Assembly (NCBI GenBank): GCA_002395225.1
Contig: DGWH01000164.1
Coordinates: 1-30,139, forward strand
Origin: Christensenella sp. UBA4263
GTDB taxonomy: Bacteria; Bacillota; Clostridia; Christensenellales; Aristaeellaceae
Direction: 5' to 3'
DNA length: 30,139 nt
Under the pieces are notes generated by a model. That model saw only the letters and a program-made list of their open reading frames with translations. It did not search any database and was not told the DNA's origin. Both the position numbers and the translations under genes were made by a program. How positions within the stretch are numbered: position 1 is the stretch's first letter; each line of letters opens with the position of its first letter. Below are positions 24,643 through 30,139 of the stretch, in pieces.

Positions 24643-25712
24643 AGAATCAGAAACGGATTCGCGATTTTGGCATTGTGATCGGAACCGGGAAAACCGGGGA
24701 AAGAAACAAAATATCAGATGTTCCGGGAGTAACGGTAGGCCATTATACGGTCCGGACGGAGGGACACCGGACGGGCGTTACCGTGATCCATCCCTGCGAG
24801 GACAATATGTTCCGTTCCAAACTGGTGGCGGCTTCTTATGTGATGAACGGATTCGGGAAGACGGCGGGGCTTGTGCAGGTGGATGAACTCGGGTCACTTG
24901 AAACCCCGATTGCCCTGACCAATACCCTCAATGTGGGACTTGTTTCAGATGCCCTGGTTGAGTATATGCGGCAGTGGTGTGAACGGGAAAAAGTGCCGCT
25001 CAGAAGCATTAACCCGGTGGTAGGGGAGTGCAATGATGCGGGGATGAACCGCATAGGGGAACGGGTAATCGGCTTTAAACAGGTGATGCAGGCGATTCAG
25101 AGCCGTACCCCGGATTTTGAAGAGGGAAATGTGGGCGCCGGAACCGGAACGATCTGTCATGGACTGAAAGGCGGGATCGGGTCTGCCTCCAGGACGATGG
25201 TCATTGCCGGAAAGACCTATACGATCGGCGTGCTGGTTCAAAGCAATCATGGCTGTCTGAGCCGGCTGCAGATTGGAGGCAGGATGATCGGGCAGGAGAT
25301 CCTTGCTGCGCGTGCGGCGGAGGCCGGGAAAGAAAGCGACCAGGGGTCGATTATGATGATCGTGGGAACGGATCTTCCGGTCACGGATCGTCAGCTGAAA
25401 CGAATCATCCGCCGCTGCGCGGCCGGGCTGGCGCATCTGGGATCCTACTTCGGCCATGGAAGCGGAGATGTGATGATTGGCTTTTCCACGGCCAACCGCA
25501 TTTTCTCACCCGCCATTCCATGCCTGATTTCCTGTCAGATGATCAATGAGAGCGCGCTGGAACAGGCGTTTGAATGGACGGCGGAGGCAACAGAGGAAGC
25601 GGTGCTCAATTCGCTGGTCTGCGCGGAGGCGGATGTCATGCTCAGCGGGAAACGTGTTGAATCTCTCAGAACGTACCTTGAAATGGAACAGAGCGGAGGA
25701 AAAAGGCCATGA
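24639..25712 (+). CDS. P1/S58 family peptidase (DmpA-like aminopeptidase)
   Basis: The 357-residue protein shows the S58 self-cleaving N-terminal-nucleophile hydrolase pattern. KISDVPGVTVGHYT is near the start, then NTLNVGLVSDALVEY, VVGECNDAGMN and GNVGAGTGTICHGLKGGIGS, and the cleavage/nucleophile site QGSIMMIVGTDLPV with S237 behind G236. Family members cleave between Gly and Ser to expose the nucleophile, and then act as L- or D-aminopeptidases, esterases or amidases. The start overlaps the CapA stop (ATGA), and its own stop overlaps the next start the same way. No signal peptide is present, so it acts in the cytoplasm. The operon suggests that it processes small peptides linked to the CapA-like protein, but this is not shown. 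Confidence 0.9.
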   Translation: MKNQKRIRDFGIVIGTGKTGERNKISDVPGVTVGHYTVRTEGHRTGVTVIHPCEDNMFRSKLVAASYVMNGFGKTAGLVQVDELGSLETPIALTNTLNVGLVSDALVEYMRQWCEREKVPLRSINPVVGECNDAGMNRIGERVIGFKQVMQAIQSRTPDFEEGNVGAGTGTICHGLKGGIGSASRTMVIAGKTYTIGVLVQSNHGCLSRLQIGGRMIGQEILAARAAEAGKESDQGSIMMIVGTDLPVTDRQLKRIIRRCAAGLAHLGSYFGHGSGDVMIGFSTANRIFSPAIPCLISCQMINESALEQAFEWTAEATEEAVLNSLVCAEADVMLSGKRVESLRTYLEMEQSGGKRP

Positions 25713-26659
25713 TTCGAAGCAGTGATTACAGCCGTGAGATGGAGGAAAAGGTTGAACCTGCCCTCGGGAAAATTGAAAAGGAAGAGAGAATCAGGGTTAA
25801 AGACGGGACGCTTTCCGTCAGATCCTATATACCGGCGGATGCCAAAACGGTGATGCTTCTTCTGCATGGAACCTCTGAGTCAGCGGAAAAATACCATGAG
25901 ATGATCTGGCTGTTTAATCAGATGGGAATCGGTGTTGTGGCGCCGGATATGCGGGGGCACGGCAAATCCTTCCGGATGACCGATGACCCGTTTCTCATTT
26001 ATGTGGACCGGTTTGAGGATTATGTGGATGACGCGGAAACGCTTCTTGAACAGGTGACGAAGACGGCGGCCAGCCGTCCGCTGCTCCTCTTTGGGCATTC
26101 GCTTGGCGGTGCGGTGGCCGCAGGCCTGATGATTCGCCGGCCGGACACGTTTACCCATGTGATTCTGTCCTCGCCCATGATTGAACCTTCCAGCGGCGGC
26201 TTCCCCCGCTGGGCAGGAAAAATGCTCTGTGATCTGAACTGCCTGATTGGCCGGGGAACGAAGATGGCGTTTATCTCGGCTCCGTATGATCCGGACGGGG
26301 ATACGTTCGAAAAAGCCTGTGATACCGGGAAAGAACGGTTTGATTACTATAAGAAAAAACGCGTGGCGGAGAAGGCTTACCAGACGAGTGCACTGACTTA
26401 CCGCTGGATTGACGAGGCATTTCGTGTCAGGGAAAAGCTGCTGCATCTCTGGCCGGCGGAAAAGGTAACCTCGGAGGTGCTGCTGTGCCAGGCAGGCAAC
26501 GATACACTGGTGTCACTGCCGGAGCAGGAACAGTTTATCCGGCGGATTAAAAACGGACGGCTGGTTTGCTTTAAGGAAGCAAAGCATGAGATCTATTTCT
26601 CGGATGACGGTACGTTTGAACGGTATATGAATGAGATTGAGCGTTTCCTCCGGCAGTGA
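25709..26659 (+). CDS. Alpha/beta hydrolase (monoacylglycerol lipase-like)
   Basis: The 316-residue protein has the full alpha/beta hydrolase pattern: LLLHGTSESAEKY (oxyanion loop), APDMRGHGKS, and the nucleophile elbow FGHSLGG with S131. D265 in QAGNDTLVS and H293 in EAKHEIY complete the triad. A lid region of ~90 residues lies between the elbow and the acid. The closest general group is the monoacylglycerol lipase/lysophospholipase type. It probably cleaves an ester in the cytoplasm; the substrate is unknown. It is the third gene of a tightly overlapping operon and is followed directly by a strong terminator. Confidence 0.88.
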   Translation: MIRSSDYSREMEEKVEPALGKIEKEERIRVKDGTLSVRSYIPADAKTVMLLLHGTSESAEKYHEMIWLFNQMGIGVVAPDMRGHGKSFRMTDDPFLIYVDRFEDYVDDAETLLEQVTKTAASRPLLLFGHSLGGAVAAGLMIRRPDTFTHVILSSPMIEPSSGGFPRWAGKMLCDLNCLIGRGTKMAFISAPYDPDGDTFEKACDTGKERFDYYKKKRVAEKAYQTSALTYRWIDEAFRVREKLLHLWPAEKVTSEVLLCQAGNDTLVSLPEQEQFIRRIKNGRLVCFKEAKHEIYFSDDGTFERYMNEIERFLRQ

Positions 26660-26662
26660 AAG

Positions 26663-26712
26663 GAGCGTCCCCGTCGTTTGACAATCTGTCAAACGACGGG
26701 GATGCTCTTTTT
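26663..26712 (+). terminator. Terminator of the CapA-peptidase-hydrolase operon
   Basis: A ~21-bp near-perfect stem (26663-26683 with 26687-26707) with a 3-base loop is followed by TTTTT, starting 4 bases after the hydrolase stop. The next 200 bases hold no gene I can support. Confidence 0.93.
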
Positions 26713-26915
26713 GCATTTGTACACCGTGACCTCTTGTGGCGGATGCTTCGCGGGAATCCGGATCTGACAGTCTGCCGCACCGCAGCGAAACGGCCCCTGG
26801 CCGTGGCCGATCCTGCGTTTGCGGCCACGGACGGGGGCAGCCGGAACGGATCCGTGAGGCCTAAAGCCGGCGGGGAATGCCTGTCGGATTTTGTCAAGCA
26901 AAAACGAATTATATC

Positions 26916-26944
26916 TTGCATTCCGGGAGAATCATGCGTATAAT
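26916..26944 (+). promoter_or_regulatory. Promoter of the DivIC/FtsL-like gene
   Basis: TTGCAT (26916-26921), a 17-base spacer and TATAAT (26939-26944) lie about 76 bases before the ATG at 27021. Confidence 0.7.
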
Positions 26945-27020
26945 TCCAGACGAACGGTCTGTTTCGCGGAAATGGACAGATCGGATTCGATTTTATCAGA
27001 AATATCCGAGGAAAAGAACA

Positions 27021-27455
27021 ATGAAAAGAGCAAGAGTTATCAGAAAAAAGAAGGCGCAGCTGCACCCGTTCAGAATAGCGGCACTCTGCCTGATTGTTCT
27101 TGTTTTGTTTGTGGGAACCCGGATTTCCAGTCTGGCCGATAAGGCGGAGCGCGTCAAGGAGGACGTATTCAAGGAGAGCGAAGCGTACTTCAATGCACAG
27201 TCCCGGTACAACCGCCTGAAAAGTGAGGTTAATGAAATCAATACCGATGATTTTGTTGAGCGGACCGCAAGGCGGGACTATGGTTACTGCTGGTATGGCG
27301 AGACGATCTATACGGTGGCAAATCTGGATGAGCTGGAGAAATCTGTGGCAGATGAGGACCGGACGGATGACGGAGAAGAGTCCGAAACGCAGGAAAACGG
27401 GGAAATGACCGAAAATCCGGAATCGGCGGATGCGGCGCCTGAGGCGGGCAACTGA
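27021..27455 (+). CDS. DivIC/FtsL-like septum formation protein
   Basis: The frame is open from 26877, but the start is set at ATG 27021, behind GAGGA and downstream of a good promoter, giving 144 residues. The layout is a short basic cytoplasmic tail (RARVIRKKKAQ), one membrane segment (about 17-33), a coiled coil (about 38-70), then DFVERTARRDYGYCWYGETI, which matches the conserved AR..LG.V..GE element of the DivIC/FtsB family. The last ~40 residues are acidic and low in complexity. Such proteins join FtsL and FtsQ/DivIB in the divisome and help switch on septal wall synthesis. The gene just before ppx is consistent with the usual DivIC neighbourhood in Bacillota. Confidence 0.8.
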   Translation: MKRARVIRKKKAQLHPFRIAALCLIVLVLFVGTRISSLADKAERVKEDVFKESEAYFNAQSRYNRLKSEVNEINTDDFVERTARRDYGYCWYGETIYTVANLDELEKSVADEDRTDDGEESETQENGEMTENPESADAAPEAGN

Positions 27456-27541
27456 CCGGCTGCCGGGCAGCTTTGAATCCTAAAACCTCTTCTTAAACCT
27501 GTCGTGTAGAAAAAACGAAAACAGAACAGGGAGGTCTTTAT

Positions 27542-28441
27542 ATGCTCTCATGTATTGCTGTCGGTTCAAATGCGATTCGTCTGCTTGAGGCTGACTGGGA
27601 AAACGGCGGACTGAAAGTATGCAAGAGAGAGCGGCTGGGAACCAGACTGTTTGCCGGACTGGTGAATGGCAGACTGGAACAGGAAAGCATGCGCCGTTCC
27701 GTGGAGGCGGTGCGCGAACTTTATGATCTTGCTGCTGAGGATCAATCCGAGGCGATTTATATTATTGCCACCAGTGCGGTGCGTGATGCGGCAAACGGCG
27801 GTGAGTTTACCGACGCGTGCAGGGAAGCGACGGGCGTGCCGGTGGAGATTCTGACCGGTGAGGAAGAAGCGGCATGTTCCTACTTCGGCGCCTCCAGGGG
27901 CGGCGTCAGCGGAGTCATTGATATCGGCGGCGGTTCGACGGAATATACACTGGGTGTGGATGATCGGATTTCGGGGGCGATGAGCCTGCAGATGGGTGCT
28001 GTCCGGATGTATGAGCAGTGTCCGATTGAGTCGGTGGAAACGTACCTTGAGACCGTGCAGCTGTGCAAAGACATGCTGCAGGGGAGTCTGGACCGGATTC
28101 CTTTTGAGGCGGGGACCAGGCGCGACTGGACCGGCGTAGGCGGAACGCTGACAACGCTGGGGTCGATGTCCCAGAAAATCGATCTGTTTGATCCGGAAAA
28201 ATCCGAAGGAATGATCATGCCTTATGAGGAAATCCATGGCTTTGGCATGGATCTGTCGGCTATGCCCATGGAGGACCGGAAATGCGTGAAGGGCCTGATG
28301 CCGCACCGGGCCGACATCATCCCCAGTGGAATCGCGATTCTGGATGCTTCCATGCAGGTTTTGTGCATCCGTGAGATGCGGCTCAGCGCGCAGGGAAATC
28401 TGGATGGCTACCTCAAAAAATTTTTTTTAAAAAGGTATTGA
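27542..28441 (+). CDS. Ppx/GppA family phosphatase
   Basis: The 299-residue protein covers the two-lobed ASKHA core only: an AVGSNAIRLL phosphate-1 loop, ATSAVRDAANG, EILTGEEEA, GVIDIGGGSTEY (phosphate-2) and WTGVGGTLTTL. The catalytic Glu lies in the TGEEEA element. It lacks the C-terminal HD domains of long enterobacterial Ppx/GppA, as is usual in Bacillota. It hydrolyses inorganic polyphosphate or pppGpp. GGGAGG precedes the ATG. The stop codon overlaps the -35 box of the tRNA promoter. Confidence 0.92.
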   Translation: MLSCIAVGSNAIRLLEADWENGGLKVCKRERLGTRLFAGLVNGRLEQESMRRSVEAVRELYDLAAEDQSEAIYIIATSAVRDAANGGEFTDACREATGVPVEILTGEEEAACSYFGASRGGVSGVIDIGGGSTEYTLGVDDRISGAMSLQMGAVRMYEQCPIESVETYLETVQLCKDMLQGSLDRIPFEAGTRRDWTGVGGTLTTLGSMSQKIDLFDPEKSEGMIMPYEEIHGFGMDLSAMPMEDRKCVKGLMPHRADIIPSGIAILDASMQVLCIREMRLSAQGNLDGYLKKFFLKRY

Positions 28442-28466
28442 CAACTGAGCAGTATAGGATTATAAT
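28438..28466 (+). promoter_or_regulatory. Perfect-consensus promoter of the tRNA-Met pair
   Basis: TTGACA (28438-28443), exactly 17 bases, and TATAAT (28461-28466) match the vegetative consensus at every position. The -35 box overlaps the stop of the phosphatase gene; the first tRNA begins 30 bases after the -10 box. Confidence 0.93.
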
Positions 28467-28495
28467 GTGCAAGTCGTCAAACGACAGGGAAATAT

Positions 28496-28572
<77 letters not shown>

Positions 28573-28575
28573 TTT

Positions 28576-28652
28576 GGCGGGATAACTCAGCTGGCTAGAG
28601 TAACCGGTTCATACCCGGTCTGTCGAGGGTTCAAATCCCCCTCCCGCTACCA
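28576..28652 (+). tRNA. Elongator tRNA-Met (CAT)
   Basis: The 77-base cloverleaf has acceptor stem GGCGGGA/TCCCGCT, anticodon loop TTCATAC and encoded CCA, 3 bases after the initiator tRNA. The body matches elongator Met rather than tRNA-Ile2, which shares the CAT anticodon gene sequence. The T stem appears to have one A-C mismatch (GAGGG/CCCCC), and the D stem starts with an A-T pair. Confidence 0.9.
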
Positions 28653-28657
28653 AAGAG

Positions 28658-28687
28658 ATGGAACTTAGCGATAAGTTCCATTTTTTT
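28658..28687 (+). terminator. Terminator of the tRNA operon
   Basis: ATGGAACTTA and TAAGTTCCAT form a 10-bp stem with a GCGA loop, followed by seven T's. Confidence 0.92.
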
Positions 28688-28712
28688 ATGCCCATCCATG
28701 GCCTGAACATGA

Positions 28713-28745
28713 ACAAAACCGGCACCAGCGTGCCGGTTTTGTTTG
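28713..28745. terminator. Bidirectional terminator between the tRNAs and the thioredoxin-like gene
   Basis: ACAAAACCGGCAC and GTGCCGGTTTTGT form a symmetric stem with a CAGC loop. T-rich sequence follows on the plus strand, and the stem's own T-run serves the minus strand. It lies about 14 bases past the stop of the minus-strand gene. Confidence 0.8.
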
Positions 28746-28758
28746 TTTTCGCGGTTTC

Positions 28759-29778
28759 TTACTTTTTCTCAAGCAGGCTGTCAATCAGGGATTCGTACCG
28801 TTCAATATCCGCGCCGACGACGGTGGCGCGGATGGTGCCGCTGCTGTCGACCATAAAGCTGGTGGGGAAAGCATCAATGACCAGATCGTCATCCAGATTC
28901 TGCGGATAGGCGATATTGAGGTAATCTGCCTTGGCCTCACTCAGCAGGTCCTTTGCATTCTTGATGGCACCATCGGCATCGCTGTCCTGCAGAATGCCGA
29001 CAATGGCGCAGCCTTTTTCCTCAAGACGATGGTGGATCTTTGCCAGCTCGGGCAGCTCAGCTTTGCAGGGGGGACACCAGGTTGCCCAGATATTGACCAT
29101 GGTGATGGTGTTTTTGGCAAAGAGCTCTTTGCTGCTGATGGCATTCCCGTCCAGGTCGGTGGTTTCGAATTCGATCTTTCTGCCGTTATTCTGCTCGTCG
29201 GGGTTGACGGGTGCAGAGAATTCGGCATTCTTCAGCGCTTCCTCCAGCTTTTTGGCAATGTCCTGGCATTCTGCGCTGAAGGCGGCATCCATTTTGGCAA
29301 GGTCTGCTGTCAGATCTTTTTTGAACAGGTAAAAATGGTATCCGTCCGCTTCGCCGATTTTAATGGATGTTCCCTCAGTGGAGCTGCCTTTCCACATGTC
29401 AAACATCTCATCCACCTGTGTTTCGTCGTGAAGGGTGAAAACAGTCATGAGCTCAACGACGGAATCATCAAACTCCTTGAGCAGCCTGTCGGATTCTTCC
29501 ACGGGGGTGTCCGGGTTGTTGAGTTTGGCTGCCAGTGCATCAATTTCGTCTGTTGACTTGGCATAATACTGAAAGATCGCGAAAAACGTATTGCCTTCAT
29601 TGTCGAAGGCATCGCTGAATGGAATATCAAATGTGCCGATGGTTTTATCCGGAGAGAAGGGGAGCTTGAAATGTAATCCGACGTTGCCGAGATTCACGTC
29701 CGTTGTTTCCTCGGCAAGGGCTGCGGCGGTAAACAGGTACAAAAGGGCCAGAGCCAGTAAGAGCAGTTTTCTTTTCAT
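28759..29778 (-). CDS. Secreted thioredoxin-like (TlpA/ResA-type) protein with an extra N-terminal domain
   Basis: The 339-residue protein has a signal peptide (basic MKRK, hydrophobic to ~20, likely cut near LAEE), with no lipobox Cys. An unrecognised N-terminal domain of ~170 residues (about 25-195) precedes a TlpA/ResA-like thioredoxin domain. That domain has NIWATWCPPCKAELPELAKI (redox cysteines C235 and C238) and the cis-Pro element AFPTSFMVD near 310. It should reduce or handle disulfides, or serve cytochrome-like maturation, outside the membrane. GGAG lies 7 bases before the ATG. It has a separate promoter and a long leader. No partner such as CcdA is in the window. Confidence 0.9.
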   Translation of the reverse strand: MKRKLLLLALALLYLFTAAALAEETTDVNLGNVGLHFKLPFSPDKTIGTFDIPFSDAFDNEGNTFFAIFQYYAKSTDEIDALAAKLNNPDTPVEESDRLLKEFDDSVVELMTVFTLHDETQVDEMFDMWKGSSTEGTSIKIGEADGYHFYLFKKDLTADLAKMDAAFSAECQDIAKKLEEALKNAEFSAPVNPDEQNNGRKIEFETTDLDGNAISSKELFAKNTITMVNIWATWCPPCKAELPELAKIHHRLEEKGCAIVGILQDSDADGAIKNAKDLLSEAKADYLNIAYPQNLDDDLVIDAFPTSFMVDSSGTIRATVVGADIERYESLIDSLLEKK

Positions 29779-30030
29779 GTTTTTTCTCCTTTTTGTTTGT
29801 GGGTCATGTGGAACAGACAGTGATCAACGGCAGGCGCATCCCTTCGTCCTTTGTGCAGGGACGGGATGGCAGCCTTTAATGAGACCGATAAGGCTGAACC
29901 GTTTCTCCGGGGAAGGATGATCCGGGCCGCCATGCGGGGCGTTTGTCCGGGCCACTGCCCAAGGGCCCGGATTTGACAAGTGACCGCTGCGCGACAGGGC
30001 TGCGCCTGTGCTTGCTGGCCGGCCGGGCTG
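29779..30030 (-). other. Long, structured 5' leader of the thioredoxin-like gene
   Basis: About 250 bases separate the predicted transcription start from the ATG. On the minus strand the leader holds two strong stems: TCCGGGCC with GGCCCGGA (near 29936-29963), and CATCCC..TCC with GGA..GGGATG (near 29840-29871). A minus-strand ORF runs through it and overlaps the gene start in another frame, but it has no recognised motif. I see no known riboswitch. Confidence 0.35.
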
Positions 30031-30036
30031 GAAATT

Positions 30037-30065
30037 ATTTTATCTGATTGCGGGGCGATTGGCAA
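30037..30065 (-). promoter_or_regulatory. Probable promoter of the thioredoxin-like gene
   Basis: On the minus strand TTGCCA (30065-30060), a 17-base spacer and TAAAAT (30042-30037) each match five of six consensus bases. It lies about 260 bases before the start codon. Confidence 0.55.
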
Positions 30066-30139
30066 TCATTAAATCTCCATTCGGATGCGTACAGCGACTG
30101 AAACGACAAAAAAACCCGGAAAAGAAAATGTTCCATAAA

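Noticed and set aside
26656..26943. 95-codon plus-strand ORF after the alpha/beta hydrolase
   Set aside because: It starts inside the strong terminator hairpin, has no motif and runs through the next promoter.
27566..28306. Long minus-strand ORF (246 codons) antisense to the Ppx/GppA gene
   Set aside because: The plus strand encodes a clear Ppx/GppA protein with all motifs; the antisense product is His-, Arg- and Pro-rich without domain features.
28576..28652. tRNA-Ile2 (CAT anticodon modified to lysidine) as identity of the second tRNA
   Set aside because: The acceptor stem and anticodon arm match elongator tRNA-Met far better than the Ile2 pattern.
29775..30065. 96-codon minus-strand ORF upstream of the thioredoxin-like gene
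   Set aside because: Its start overlaps the predicted promoter, no ribosome binding site is seen and the product has no recognisable features.

Overview
The window looks like a chromosomal segment of a Gram-positive, Clostridia-type Bacillota, probably a gut or rumen anaerobe. The clues are strong AGGAGG-like ribosome binding sites, consensus sigma-A promoters, a 56-residue 2[4Fe-4S] ferredoxin, a TagF-like glycerophosphotransferase, a DivIC/FtsL-like protein, a CapA-family protein, and transposase and Rpn-like families common in Lachnospirales and related orders. The species cannot be named from the sequence alone. No CRISPR array, rRNA or phage structural gene is visible.

Region 1 (1-8788) is mixed. 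It opens with the 3' part of an IolE-like sugar isomerase/dehydratase gene and its terminator. Two small overlapping ORFs follow, then a membrane-bound diguanylate cyclase and a tiny double zinc-ribbon protein. Next comes a stretch marked by gene decay: an Rpn-like gene with an altered active site, a transposase-like gene broken by an in-frame TAA, an apparently intact radical SAM/SPASM gene, a frameshifted relic of a second Rpn-like gene, and a SEC-C protein gene broken by an in-frame TAG. A minus-strand glycerophosphodiester phosphodiesterase with its own promoter and terminator closes the region.

Region 2 (about 8789-22850) is an exopolysaccharide or teichoic-acid-like island. A long AT-rich leader carries a promoter preceded by direct repeats and a palindrome. 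It leads into a polyprenyl-phosphate sugar transferase, a membrane metallophosphoesterase, two tandem divergent polysaccharide co-polymerases (the second fused to a degenerate GGDEF domain), a Wzy-like polymerase, a CDP-glycerol glycerophosphotransferase and a GT4 glycosyltransferase. The 3' end of the island is decayed. A second GT4 gene has two premature stops and a frameshift. On the opposite strand lie a Wzx flippase gene with a large internal deletion and a GT2 gene that is truncated and interrupted. No intact flippase and no tyrosine kinase is visible.

Region 3 (22856-30139) looks like ordinary chromosome. It holds a ferredoxin gene with its own promoter and terminator, a tightly overlapping operon of a CapA-like protein, an S58/P1 peptidase and an alpha/beta hydrolase, then a DivIC/FtsL-like cell-division protein and a Ppx/GppA phosphatase. 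A perfect-consensus promoter drives initiator and elongator tRNA-Met. A minus-strand secreted thioredoxin-like protein ends the window.

The most unusual element is the pair of co-polymerases with a GGDEF-derived cytoplasmic domain where many Gram-positive systems use a tyrosine kinase. A separate active-looking diguanylate cyclase lies about 12 kb upstream, but the degenerate domain lacks both the catalytic motif and the usual c-di-GMP-binding I-site, so its ligand is unknown.
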